Numbered from the stretch's first letter, positions 43,830-53,253 are shown. The stretch is 64,000 bases of DNA from JACCZX01 sp038216465 (GCA_038216465.1 JBBQQC010000011.1:32676-96675), one strand, 5' to 3'. Numbers and translations are program-made. Notes: generated by a model from the sequence alone, not told the origin.

Positions 43830-44834
43830 ATGGGCGCCGCGCTTACGGCGATCGCCGGCCGCGTTTGCCCCGCGTCCTACAGCTATTCGCCGTCAGCGTT
43901 CGCGCGCCCGCCTGAGCTGCAGGCCGAGGTGTTGTACGTCGTCGGCGGCCTGTACGGTAACCGCCACGCACTGGCCGAAATCGAACGCATGGCCAGGTGT
44001 GAGTCCGCGCACGCTCGGATCGTTTTCAACGGCGATTTTCACTGGTTCGATGCAGATCCCGAGTCGTTCATGCACATCGATGCTGCGGTCGCGCGGCACA
44101 CCGCACTGCGTGGGAACGTGGAGACCGAGCTGGCTGGCGACGACGCAGCCAACGGTTGCGGCTGCGCTTATCCGGAAGCGGTACCCGACGACGACGTCGA
44201 GCGATCGAATGCGATTCTCGAGCGTCTGCGCGCCACCGCACGTAACGCCGACACTCTCGAACCCGGCGTACGCGCGAGGCTGTCGGCGCTGCCAATGCAC
44301 CTAGTTGCGAGTATCGGCGGCGCGCGTGTCGGCATCGTGCACGGCGACGCCTGGGCCTTGGCGGGATGGCGCTTTGCGCACGACTCGCTGCACGACGCGG
44401 AGCGCGAGCCATCGCTGGGCGGCGTGTTCGAACAGGCAGCGCTCGACGGCTTCGCATCGACGCACACTTGTCTGCCCGCGCTGAAGGTGTTCGATACGCC
44501 GCTGGGCGAGCGCTTCGTGATCAACAACGGCGCTGCCGGAATGCCGAACTTCCGCAACACGCGCTATGGGCTGGTGACGCGGCTAGCCGCTACCCCGCTC
44601 CCGCGCGAGCTCGCATCTGCGCGCGTGTACGGCGCCGATGCAGCCGGTGTCTATGTCGACGCACTGGCAGTACGCTTCGACGCAGCCGCATGGGACGCCG
44701 AATTCGCGCGCGTATGGCCGATGCGGTCGCCGGCGCAAGTGTCCTATCGAAATCGAATCGTCGAAGGCCCTGACTTTTCGATCAGCGAAGCGCTAGGCCG
44801 CGTGCCGTTGCGCGCGTGCGCCGTCGGGGTGTAG
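43830..44834 (+). CDS. Calcineurin-like metallophosphoesterase
   Basis: 334 residues. VLYVVGGLYGNRHAL, IVFNGDFHWFD, LRGNVETE and IVHGDAW give the five metallophosphoesterase motif regions, though the first lacks the usual GDxHG aspartate. A cysteine cluster, NGCGCAYPEA, is unusual. It starts 5 bases after arsS (ATG 43830), so it belongs to the unit. It may remove a phosphate from a sugar or nucleotide intermediate, which is inference. Confidence 0.78.
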   Translation: MGAALTAIAGRVCPASYSYSPSAFARPPELQAEVLYVVGGLYGNRHALAEIERMARCESAHARIVFNGDFHWFDADPESFMHIDAAVARHTALRGNVETELAGDDAANGCGCAYPEAVPDDDVERSNAILERLRATARNADTLEPGVRARLSALPMHLVASIGGARVGIVHGDAWALAGWRFAHDSLHDAEREPSLGGVFEQAALDGFASTHTCLPALKVFDTPLGERFVINNGAAGMPNFRNTRYGLVTRLAATPLPRELASARVYGADAAGVYVDALAVRFDAAAWDAEFARVWPMRSPAQVSYRNRIVEGPDFSISEALGRVPLRACAVGV

Positions 44835-44879
44835 AGGCGTGCGCGCGGAGCGCGAGCAAGCGCAAATCGGAGAGCGATC

Positions 44880-47132
44880 TTGAACAAGGCCCGCGTGCTG
44901 ATCGTGCTGGTACTGGTCGCAGCCGTTGCTGCGTTTTTCGTCTTCGATCTGCGCCAGTACGTATCGCTCGAGTTTTTCGAGGCACAGCGTGCCAGGATCG
45001 ACACCTACTACGTGCAGCATCCGTGGCAGACGGCCGCTGTCTTTCTGATCGCCTACATCGCAATGGCCGCGTTGTCGATTCCGGGCGCGGCGATATTGAC
45101 CTTGATCGGCGGGGCCATCTTCGGCCTGGCCGTTGGCGTAGTTCTGGTGTCGTTTGCATCGGCGATCGGCGCCACCCTCGCCTTTCTTGCCTCGCGATTG
45201 CTGCTGCGCGAGTGGGTGCAGAAAAAATTTGGCGACCGTCTCGCAGCGGTGAACGCAGGCGTCGAAAAGGAAGGCGCGTTCTACTTGTTCGCGTTGCGGC
45301 TCGTTCCGCTGTTTCCTTTCTTTGTCGTCAATCTGCTGATGGGACTGACGAAGATCCGCACCCGGACATTCTATTGGGTCAGCCAGCTCGGCATGCTGGC
45401 GGGTACGTTCGTTTACGTTTACGCCGGGACGCGGCTCGGCGAGTTTCGAATCTCGGCGGGTTTGTTGATTGCGTTCGCATTGCTCGGGATCTTTCCGCTG
45501 GTCGCAAAGAAAGCGCTCGATGCGGTCAAGGCGCGCAAGGTCTACGCACAATGGAACGACAAGCGGCCCGCTTCGTACGACTACAACCTCGTCGTGATCG
45601 GCGCCGGCTCCGCAGGCTTGGTGTCGGCCTACATCGCGGCAGCAACGAAGGCGAAGGTTGCGCTGGTAGAAAAACACAAGATGGGCGGTGATTGCCTTAA
45701 CACCGGATGCGTCCCGTCTAAGGCGCTGATTCGCTCGGCAAAGCTGCTGTCGCATATTGCACGAGCGCGTGAGTTCGGGATCGATCACGCAGCCGCGCAG
45801 TTCAATTTCGCCGACGTGATGGAGCGTGTTGCGCGCGTGATCCGCGAAGTCGAGCCGCACGACTCGGTCGAGCGCTACGAAGCGCTCGGCGTTGAATGCA
45901 TTACCGGCACCGCGAAGATAACGTCCCCCTGGACGGTCGAGGTGCAGACTGCTCAAGGCCGCAAGACGTTGACGACGAAATCGATTGCAATTGCCGCTGG
46001 CGCGCGACCGTTCGTGCCGCCGATTCCTGGCGTCGAGCAAGTTGGCTATCTGACGTCGGACACGGTATGGAATTTGCGCGTACTTCCGAAGCGCCTGATC
46101 GTTCTCGGAGGCGGCCCGATCGGATGCGAACTGACGCAGGCGTTTGCCCGCCTGGGCAGCCTGGTAACGCAGGTGGAAATGCTGCCGCGGCTGATGGTGC
46201 GCGAAGATCCGGAAGTTTCGCAGCGCGTGTTCGATCGCTTCGTTGCCGAAGGCATCGATGTCAGGCTCGGTCATACAGCGGTGCGCTTCGAAACCATCGG
46301 CGGCGCGCATCGCTTGATTGCAGAGCACGACGGCCATCAAGTCGCGATCGAGTTCGATCAGGTGCTCGTCGCAGTGGGCCGTGTCGCAAATACCAGCGGC
46401 TACGGCCTTGAGGAGCTGGGCATCCGTGTGACGAAGCAGAAGACTGTCGAAACCGACGACACGCTGCAGACGCTGTATCCGAACATTTACGCGTGTGGCG
46501 ATGTTGCCGGCCCGTATCAGTTCACACACACCGCGGCGCATCAGGCGTGGTACGCGGCGGTCAACGCGTTGTTCGGAACGTTCAGGAAATTCAAGGCCGA
46601 TTACCGCGTGATCCCGTGGGCGACGTTTACCGACCCCGAGGTGGCGCGCGTCGGCCTGAACGAGCAGGATGCGATCGAAAAGAAAGTCGCCCACGCGACG
46701 ACCGTCTATGGCATCGACGACCTCGATCGCGCGATCGCTGATGGAGAAGCCGACGGCTTCGTCAAAGTACTCACTGCGCCGGGCTCCGACAAGATACTGG
46801 GCGTGACGATTGTTGGTGACCACGCCGGCGACTTGATCGCCGAGTACGTGCTGGCGATGAAGCAAAACCTGGGGCTGAACAAGATTCTCGGCACAATTCA
46901 CATCTACCCGACGCTGGCCGAGGCGAACAAGTACGCGGCGGGTGCTTGGAAGCGATCGACGGTTACGCAGGGGCAGTGGAAGGTTCTCACTGCGTTTCAG
47001 GGGTGGCGCCGCGGCGCGGGCGGATTAGGTGCTGTGTTCAGCGCATTGCTGTCGATGAGTGGCAACAAGCGGCGCGCGTATTCGGACGCGCGCTCGCCTG
47101 CCCACAGCGGATTGCATGAAGTCAAGGCGTAG
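44880..47132 (+). CDS. TVP38/TMEM64 membrane domain fused to a mercuric-reductase-like flavoprotein
   Basis: 750 residues in one frame. The first 215 or so hold about six membrane segments of the TVP38/DedA-like family (LSIPGAAILTLIGGAIFG and ALRLVPLFPFFVVNLLMGLT). Residues 235-700 are a pyridine-nucleotide-disulfide oxidoreductase: VVIGAGSAGLVSAYI, then the redox pair GGDCLNTGCVPSKAL (C272, C277) and a C-terminal dimer domain. The HMA domain and C-terminal cysteines of MerA are missing. TTG 44880 has a GGAGAG ribosome site 8 bases upstream. Confidence 0.9.
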   Translation: MNKARVLIVLVLVAAVAAFFVFDLRQYVSLEFFEAQRARIDTYYVQHPWQTAAVFLIAYIAMAALSIPGAAILTLIGGAIFGLAVGVVLVSFASAIGATLAFLASRLLLREWVQKKFGDRLAAVNAGVEKEGAFYLFALRLVPLFPFFVVNLLMGLTKIRTRTFYWVSQLGMLAGTFVYVYAGTRLGEFRISAGLLIAFALLGIFPLVAKKALDAVKARKVYAQWNDKRPASYDYNLVVIGAGSAGLVSAYIAAATKAKVALVEKHKMGGDCLNTGCVPSKALIRSAKLLSHIARAREFGIDHAAAQFNFADVMERVARVIREVEPHDSVERYEALGVECITGTAKITSPWTVEVQTAQGRKTLTTKSIAIAAGARPFVPPIPGVEQVGYLTSDTVWNLRVLPKRLIVLGGGPIGCELTQAFARLGSLVTQVEMLPRLMVREDPEVSQRVFDRFVAEGIDVRLGHTAVRFETIGGAHRLIAEHDGHQVAIEFDQVLVAVGRVANTSGYGLEELGIRVTKQKTVETDDTLQTLYPNIYACGDVAGPYQFTHTAAHQAWYAAVNALFGTFRKFKADYRVIPWATFTDPEVARVGLNEQDAIEKKVAHATTVYGIDDLDRAIADGEADGFVKVLTAPGSDKILGVTIVGDHAGDLIAEYVLAMKQNLGLNKILGTIHIYPTLAEANKYAAGAWKRSTVTQGQWKVLTAFQGWRRGAGGLGAVFSALLSMSGNKRRAYSDARSPAHSGLHEVKA

Positions 47133-47928
47133 CTTTGTGCTGGCCGCAGTTGCGCTGCCGCTCGCTGCGCGTGCGCAATCCGCTTTCGATCACACGCATG
47201 CCGCCTGGGACGCGCTACTGCGCAAGGACGTTAAGCCGATCAACGATGGCCGTGCGAGTGAGGTCAATTACAGGGCGCTGGCCGAGGACCGTGCCGCGTT
47301 GACGGCGTACCTGCAATCTCTTTCCGCGGTCACACCGGCGCAGTACGCGGGCTGGAGCAGGGCCCAGCAGTACGCATTTTTAGCCAACGCCTACAACGCT
47401 TTTACGATCGAGAAGATCCTGACGCGCTATCCGAATCTCAGATCGATCCGCGATTTCGGCAGCGTGATCGGCAATCCTTGGAAGGATCGCTTCTTCACAC
47501 TGCTCGGCAAGCAGCAGCATCTGGACGGCATCGAGCACGAAACGTTGCGAGCGCCGGGCGTGTTCGACGATCCGCGCGTACACGTCGCGGTCAACTGCGC
47601 GTCGGTCGGCTGCCCGATGCTGAGCAACCGTGCATTGACCGCGGAGCGGCTCGATTCACAGCTCGACGAGTTATTGATGCGCTTCATGGCGGACCGGTCG
47701 CGCAACCGCTACAACCCGCAAACAAAAACGGTCGAGCTATCGCGTATTTTCGATTGGTACGGCAAGGATTTCGAAAAGGGCCACAAAGGGTTTTCGGCAG
47801 TCGGTGACGTCGTCGCGAAATACGCTGATCAACTGGCCGATACGCCGGAAGATCGCGCGCAGCTGCGCACCGGCCGGGTTCCGATCCGCTTTCTGGAGTA
47901 CGACTGGTCGCTGAACGACGTGCATTGA
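47116..47928 (+). CDS. Exported DUF547 protein
   Basis: 270 residues. A twin-arginine-like signal MKSRRSFVLAAVALPLAARA leads into a DUF547 domain with YAFLANAYNAFTIEKIL and HVAVNCASVGCPMLSN, both typical. The family is thought to be peptidase-like or to act at the cell surface, but no activity is proven. It overlaps the fusion gene by 17 bases. Confidence 0.88.
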   Translation: MKSRRSFVLAAVALPLAARAQSAFDHTHAAWDALLRKDVKPINDGRASEVNYRALAEDRAALTAYLQSLSAVTPAQYAGWSRAQQYAFLANAYNAFTIEKILTRYPNLRSIRDFGSVIGNPWKDRFFTLLGKQQHLDGIEHETLRAPGVFDDPRVHVAVNCASVGCPMLSNRALTAERLDSQLDELLMRFMADRSRNRYNPQTKTVELSRIFDWYGKDFEKGHKGFSAVGDVVAKYADQLADTPEDRAQLRTGRVPIRFLEYDWSLNDVH

Positions 47929-48620
47929 TGCGGCTGGCGGTCGTAGTTCCGGTCTTCAACGAAGGCATTGCGGTCGAGTCGATGTTGGCTCGCCTCAGCC
48001 TGATGCGTGCGCGCGGCGCCGAGATCATCGTAGTCGACGGCGGCAGCGCTGACCGCACGGCCGCGCTGGCCGCGCCGCTCGCTGACCACGTGCTGCCATC
48101 GGCGCGCGGGCGCGCGTGCCAGATGAACGCCGGCGCAAAGGCCGCCATCGACAATGGCGCCGACGTGCTGCTGTTCGTGCACGCCGACAGCGAGCTGCCC
48201 GAGTCAGCCGATTGTCTGATCGAAAGCGCGCTAACCGCCAGCGGCCGCGTATGGGGCCGGTTTGATGTACGGATCGATGGTCGCGCGCCGATGCTGGCGG
48301 CAGTTTCTACTATGATGAATTGGCGCTCGCGCTTGACCGGCATCTGCACCGGCGACCAGGCGCTCTTCGTCACGCGGCCCGCGTTCGAGCAACTAGCAGG
48401 TTTTGCGCCGATCGCACTGATGGAAGACATCGATTTTTCGAGGCGGGCGAAGGCGTTGTCGTGGCCCGTCGTGATTCACCAGCGCGTCGTAACGTCGGGC
48501 CGCCGTTGGGAGCGGCACGGAGTCTTGCGAACGATCGCGTTGATGTGGCGCTTTCGTCTAGCGTATTTCTTTGGCGCCGATCCACAGCGCCTGGCGCAGC
48601 GCTACCGCGATGCGCGCTGA
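47928..48620 (+). CDS. Glycosyltransferase family 2, TIGR04283 (arsenosugar-locus) type
   Basis: 230 residues. LAVVVPVFNEG, IIVVDGGSADRT, GRACQMNAGA and LLFVHADSELP are family 2 motifs; TGICTGDQALFVTR and FAPIALMEDIDFSRRAK are acceptor-side ones. This group is annotated in databases with arsenosugar biosynthesis because it sits by arsS. ATG 47928 shares a base with the DUF547 stop. Confidence 0.88.
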   Translation: MRLAVVVPVFNEGIAVESMLARLSLMRARGAEIIVVDGGSADRTAALAAPLADHVLPSARGRACQMNAGAKAAIDNGADVLLFVHADSELPESADCLIESALTASGRVWGRFDVRIDGRAPMLAAVSTMMNWRSRLTGICTGDQALFVTRPAFEQLAGFAPIALMEDIDFSRRAKALSWPVVIHQRVVTSGRRWERHGVLRTIALMWRFRLAYFFGADPQRLAQRYRDAR

Positions 48621-48647
48621 CGGCGCGCGTTGCACGGATCAAGTGCA

Positions 48648-49757
48648 GTGAAGCGTTTGCTGCTGGCCGGCGGCGGGCAGACCCACGCGCTCGTGCTGCG
48701 CGAGATCGCGCGGCGCCGGATCGCCGATGCGGAAGTTATTGTCTTAACCCCTTCTGCTTGCCTGCGCTATAGCGCGATGCTGCCCGGTTGGATTGCGGGC
48801 CATTACACGCTCGCCGAACTGACGGTCGATATTGAGCCGCTGGTGCGCGCAGCCGGCGCAAGGATTGTCAACGCGCAGGTGCGCCGGCTCGACCTGGCAA
48901 ATAAGATGGCCGTCACCGATCGAGGAGAACAAATCCGCTTCGACCTGTTGTCGATCGCTACCGGCGCCGTGGCCGATGTCGATGCGATCCCGGGTGGTCG
49001 CGAGCATGCGTTGATGATCCGTCCGTTCGAGACTTTCATCACCGGCTGGCGAGACATCATGCAATGCGCCGAAAGAACGGGCGCAGCTTTCAAGCTGGCG
49101 GTAATCGGCGGCGGTGCCGCGGGCGTGGAGATCGCACTGGCGGCGGCGCATGTCGCCCGTTCGAGGAGATCGCCGATGCAGGTGACGTTGATCGCCGGCA
49201 ACGAACCACTGCTGCCGGGGCACGGGACTCGCGCGCGTGCGCTGATGCGTAACGCGCTGCTAGGCAGCGGCGTGCAGATCGTCGATGCGATGGCTGTGCG
49301 CGTCGAACCGCGCGCTGTTATCACTGCAGGAAATGGTGCACATGCGGCCGATGCCACGGTGATCGCCGCTGGCGCGTCGGCCGCAGCTTGGTTACGCGCC
49401 ACCGAGCTGGCATTTGACGAACACGGCCTTGTGGCGGTCAATGCGAATCTGCAATCGAAGTCGCATCCGTTTGTGTTTGCCGCCGGCGATGTTGCGGCCC
49501 TGGTCGAGACGCCGCGGCCGAGATCCGGTGTCTACGCGGTGCGCGCCGCGCTGCCGCTTGCATACAACTTGGGCGCTGCGCTGGCGGAGCAACCGTTGAT
49601 GGCATTCGAGCCGCCGCCGCGCGCGCTGTATCTGATGGCAACGGGAGCCAAGCACGCGATCGCTTCGTGGGGACGCTGGGCCCTTTCGGGGGGTTGGGCC
49701 TGGCGCTGGAAAGATCGTATCGATCGCGATTACATTGCGAAGTTGAAGCATCCTTAA
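48648..49757 (+). CDS. FAD/NAD(P) oxidoreductase resembling the N-terminal half of SelD fusions
   Basis: 369 residues. KRLLLAGGGQTHALVLREIA and LAVIGGGAAGVEIALAAA are the FAD- and NAD-binding motifs, and HPFVFAAGDVAAL the closing FAD motif. The opening GGGQTHALVL is the mark of TIGR03169-type proteins, known as the N-terminal part of some selenide water dikinase fusions. No SelD domain follows here. Start GTG 48648; TTG 48630 is in frame upstream. Confidence 0.82.
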   Translation: MKRLLLAGGGQTHALVLREIARRRIADAEVIVLTPSACLRYSAMLPGWIAGHYTLAELTVDIEPLVRAAGARIVNAQVRRLDLANKMAVTDRGEQIRFDLLSIATGAVADVDAIPGGREHALMIRPFETFITGWRDIMQCAERTGAAFKLAVIGGGAAGVEIALAAAHVARSRRSPMQVTLIAGNEPLLPGHGTRARALMRNALLGSGVQIVDAMAVRVEPRAVITAGNGAHAADATVIAAGASAAAWLRATELAFDEHGLVAVNANLQSKSHPFVFAAGDVAALVETPRPRSGVYAVRAALPLAYNLGAALAEQPLMAFEPPPRALYLMATGAKHAIASWGRWALSGGWAWRWKDRIDRDYIAKLKHP

Positions 49758-50273
49758 ATGAGACCTCACCCGGTAAAGCGCATGCGCACTCTCGCGATCC
49801 TCGCTGTCGTCTTCCTTATCCTTCCGCTGATACTTCTGGCGGCTGGCCAATTCGGCTTGCTGAAGGGCCGGCCACCGGCCGAGCCGGGTTTGCGCGAAGG
49901 CAAGCTGAAGCCGCCGTCGCGAACCGAGAACAGCGTCAGCAGCCAAGCCGCGCTGTGGCCCGCCGGCGAATATGCGGTTGAGTATGCAAAGATCGAACCG
50001 CTCGCGTTCACGCAGGATTCAGCGCTGGCGATGAACCGGTTGCGTGATGTGCTGTCGGGCTGGCCTGGCGCGCGCATCGTCGAAAATAATCCGGAGTACC
50101 TCGCGGTGCAATTCGAGACGCGCTGGCTGCGCTTTGTCGACGACGCCGAATTTCTGCTCGACCCCGCTGCGCACGTGATACACGTGCGCTCGGCGTCGCG
50201 GCTGGGGCGCAAGGACTTAGGCGCCAATCGTGCGCGGGTCGAAGCGATTCGTCACCGCGCCGACCTGCGCTAG
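49758..50273 (+). CDS. DUF1499 family membrane-anchored protein
   Basis: 171 residues. One N-terminal hydrophobic segment (about 10-30) anchors or exports it. The DUF1499 part has PPSRTENSVSSQA near 52-64, an EYLAVQFETRWLRFVDDAEF stretch and a HVIHVRSASRLGRKDLGANRAR end. Role unknown. It begins right after the previous stop codon and closes the sigma-led gene run. Confidence 0.88.
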   Translation: MRPHPVKRMRTLAILAVVFLILPLILLAAGQFGLLKGRPPAEPGLREGKLKPPSRTENSVSSQAALWPAGEYAVEYAKIEPLAFTQDSALAMNRLRDVLSGWPGARIVENNPEYLAVQFETRWLRFVDDAEFLLDPAAHVIHVRSASRLGRKDLGANRARVEAIRHRADLR

Positions 50274-50284
50274 CCAGCACGTGA

Positions 50285-51862
50285 TTACGCAATAACCGCG
50301 CTGCGCGCAAACGCAGGCGGCCGACGGTGTAGCGTCGCCTGCTCATATGCATAGGCCAGCTTCAGCAACATCGGTTCGCTCCACGCGGACGCGACGATTG
50401 AAAGCCCGACCGGAAGGCCGCTGAGGGTTCCCATCGGAACAGTGATGTGAGGATATCCGGCCACGGCGGCCATCGAAGAAAACCCACCCGTCGAAAAATC
50501 GCCGTTGATCAGATCGGTCAGCCAGGCCGGGCCGCCGCTCGGAGCGATCAACGCATCGAGCCGGTGCTCCGATATCGCCTTATCGATGCCGTCTTCCCGC
50601 GCCGCTTTGGTCGCTTTTGCCAGGGCTTCGCGATACACCGCACTATCGAGCCCGCCGCGTGACTCAGCCATCGTCAGCAGCTCTTGCCCGAAATGCGTCA
50701 TCTCACGCGCTCGATGCCGCTCGTTAAATTCGATCAGCTCGGCGAGACTCTTGATCGGGGCGCCCTGGGCAAATTCGGCAAGGTACGCGTTGATTCCCGA
50801 TTTGAACTCGTGCAGCAGCACTTCCAACTCGAACTCGCCGTACGTGGAGCGCGGCGGCAAGTCGACGGGATCGATGATCTGGGCGCCGCGCGACTTCATC
50901 AGATCAACTGCCTCGGAAAACTGTTGCCTGACACGATCATTGCTGACAACGTAGGTACGCGCGACACCGATACGCGCACCGCGCAGCCCGTCGGTATCGA
51001 GCAACTGTGTGTAGTCAACTTGCGTTTTCGCATCACGTGTTGCGGCATCGCGCGTATCCGGCCCTGCAATCACCGAGAGCAGTGCGGCCGCGTCGGCCAC
51101 CGTGCGCGACATCGGGCCGGCGGTGTCCTGCGAATGCGCAATCGGCACGATGCCGTCTCGACTGACCAGCCCGACCGTTGGTTTCACTCCAACAACTCCG
51201 TTGCGAGAAGCGGGAGACACGATCGAGCCATCAGTCTCGGTGCCAATCGCCGCCGCGGCAAGATTGGCAGCGACCGCCGCCGCGCTCCCTGAGCTCGAGC
51301 CACTGGTATTGCGGTCGAGTGCATACGGGTTGCGCGTCAGGCCGCCACGGCCGCTCCATCCACTGGTCGAACGCGTCGAACGGAAATTCGCCCACTCACT
51401 GAGATTCGTTTTGCCGAGAATGACAACACCGGCGGCGCGCAGTCGCGTGACAATCGCGGCATCACGCGGCGCTTTGGCTCCGACCAGTGCGAGCGAGCCG
51501 GCAGTCGTTTGCATCCGATCCGCCGTCGCAATGTTGTCCTTCAACAGGACAGGAATGCCGTGCAGCGGTCCGCGCGCGTGTCCAGCTTTGCGCTCACGGT
51601 CCAACTCGCCGGCAATCCTGGATGCATCGGGATTCAATTCGATCACCGAATTCAGCTTCGGCCCCGCGCGATCGATCGCCTCGATACGCTGCTGATATGC
51701 GACTACCAGCGCGCGCGCCGACAGACGGCCGACGGTCATCTGCTGCCGCAATTGCGCAATCGTCGCTTCGCTATAAGCAAAAGAATCAGCAGCGCGGGAG
51801 GTTCCAGTAGCCACGGTTAGAGCTCCAGCGCCGGTCGTCAGAAGAAATGCGCGACGACGCAT
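50285..51862 (-). CDS. Tat-exported amidase (amidase signature family)
   Basis: 525 residues. The twin-arginine start MRRRAFLLTTGAGALTVATG is followed by a full amidase-signature domain with catalytic K108 (PVLLKDN), cis-serine S190 in SGSSSGSAAAV and nucleophile S213 in TDGSIVSPA. Related enzymes cut peptide amides or aryl amides. The gene is convergent with DUF1499 and 8 bases downstream of the TAXI gene. Confidence 0.92.
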   Translation of the reverse strand: MRRRAFLLTTGAGALTVATGTSRAADSFAYSEATIAQLRQQMTVGRLSARALVVAYQQRIEAIDRAGPKLNSVIELNPDASRIAGELDRERKAGHARGPLHGIPVLLKDNIATADRMQTTAGSLALVGAKAPRDAAIVTRLRAAGVVILGKTNLSEWANFRSTRSTSGWSGRGGLTRNPYALDRNTSGSSSGSAAAVAANLAAAAIGTETDGSIVSPASRNGVVGVKPTVGLVSRDGIVPIAHSQDTAGPMSRTVADAAALLSVIAGPDTRDAATRDAKTQVDYTQLLDTDGLRGARIGVARTYVVSNDRVRQQFSEAVDLMKSRGAQIIDPVDLPPRSTYGEFELEVLLHEFKSGINAYLAEFAQGAPIKSLAELIEFNERHRAREMTHFGQELLTMAESRGGLDSAVYREALAKATKAAREDGIDKAISEHRLDALIAPSGGPAWLTDLINGDFSTGGFSSMAAVAGYPHITVPMGTLSGLPVGLSIVASAWSEPMLLKLAYAYEQATLHRRPPAFARSAVIA

Positions 51863-51870
51863 CGTTCATG

Positions 51871-53253
51871 TCATCGCTTCGACAGCTCGGGTGCCGGCAG
51901 TGTTTCGTCCAGCATCGACTGCAAGCGCTTGCGGATCAAATCGATATGAGTGCGCAGCGCATACAGCTCGTCAGCGTACGACAGCGGAACGCTAACCTGC
52001 TCAACGCGGTGCTCGAGCAGATCCAACCGTGGCAGTAACTCGGACGGCTGTGCGCTCGTTTCGTTTGCCGCCTGCTCGATTTCACGCAACTGTCGGTACC
52101 AGCGAAACACGCGCGAGCGGATGCGAAATGCGTACAGCGGCGGCACGATTCGCGTCAGCGGAATCAACACGACGATCAACGACGCCAGGACTACCCACAT
52201 CCGATCGATCAGGTTGGCCACCCAGAACGGCAAATAGCGCTGCAAAAGCGGCGTTCCGTCCTTATAAAAGTGCGCGGCCTCGTTTGCCAGCGGAAACTCG
52301 CCGGCGGCGCCGTTTGGAAACTCGCCGGCCGGGCCGAACCACGAGCTGTCACCATGAATGCGCTGCGCCGCCTGCACGAAGAGTTGAATTAGCGCTGGAT
52401 GCAGCCGGTCGGTCGCCACCAGGCTCGCCGTCGCAGCTACCAGACGAATGTCGTTCGGCGGCACGTCCTGCGCCAGATCGACCGTGCCGCGCGGCATCGT
52501 CACACTCCTAAGAAACTCGAATCGGCGCGCGTACGCATCGGCCTGCGGAAACTCGAACAGGTGCACGCCCGGCGTCTGCAGCAGCATGCGTACCAGCGCC
52601 GACTCGGGCGACGATACGAATGCCAGCGCGTCGACCTCACCACCGAGCAAGGCAACGACCGCGGGCGTCGGAGGCAGCCGCTGCAGTTTCATTTGCGCCG
52701 GATCGATCTTGTTCGCGTTCAGCAGCTTGTTGAGCAGATTGGCCGCGCCGCTGCCGGGTGCGCCGATGTTCAGACTCAACGGCACGATCTGCTGCAGACG
52801 ATCCAGTCTGTCGTCGGACTGCGACCGCTGCGCAGCCTCGGTGCGATAGAACAGCCAGACCGGCTCGACGAACAGATTGCCCAAAGAAAACAGCTCGCGC
52901 CCGCTAGTGTCCTCGTCGACCGCGTAGATCGCGTCACCCGCGCCGCTTTGCATGAACGCGACGTCGACACCGGAATTGGCGTCGCGCAGCAGGCGCCGAT
53001 TTTCCGCAGCGCCCGCCGTTGTGCGCAGCTCAACCTTGATGCCGTAGCGCGCGAGTTCCGCCGCGTAGCGCTTGCCGAACTCTGCGTACGCGCCTTGGTC
53101 GGCACCGGTCGCCAGTACGACCTTGCGCGGCGGTGTCGGGTCCAGAATCAGGTAGGCAAGCCCAAGCAGGGCCAGCGTCAGCAATATCAACGGGCCGGCG
53201 CTGATCAGCATTTCGCGCAGCGATACCAGCGACATTTGCGAGGGGCGCAGCAT
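51871..53253 (-). CDS. TAXI-family solute-binding protein with two membrane anchors
   Basis: 460 residues. An N-terminal membrane segment (about 14-36) leads into a periplasmic TAXI domain with VVLATGADQGAYAEFGKRYA and VDVAFMQSGAGD. A second membrane segment (about 350-375, LIDRMWVVLASLIVVLIPLT) and a helical cytoplasmic tail follow. No TRAP permease lies near it, so it may sense a ligand rather than import it. The frame is open to 53550 upstream, but the family starts near ATG 53253. Confidence 0.85.
   Translation of the reverse strand: MLRPSQMSLVSLREMLISAGPLILLTLALLGLAYLILDPTPPRKVVLATGADQGAYAEFGKRYAAELARYGIKVELRTTAGAAENRRLLRDANSGVDVAFMQSGAGDAIYAVDEDTSGRELFSLGNLFVEPVWLFYRTEAAQRSQSDDRLDRLQQIVPLSLNIGAPGSGAANLLNKLLNANKIDPAQMKLQRLPPTPAVVALLGGEVDALAFVSSPESALVRMLLQTPGVHLFEFPQADAYARRFEFLRSVTMPRGTVDLAQDVPPNDIRLVAATASLVATDRLHPALIQLFVQAAQRIHGDSSWFGPAGEFPNGAAGEFPLANEAAHFYKDGTPLLQRYLPFWVANLIDRMWVVLASLIVVLIPLTRIVPPLYAFRIRSRVFRWYRQLREIEQAANETSAQPSELLPRLDLLEHRVEQVSVPLSYADELYALRTHIDLIRKRLQSMLDETLPAPELSKR

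Noticed and set aside
44793..46901. A 702-codon open frame on the minus strand
   Set aside because: It lies opposite the TVP38-flavoprotein fusion, is rich in Arg, His and Gln, and has no domain. It is a shadow of GC-rich codon use.
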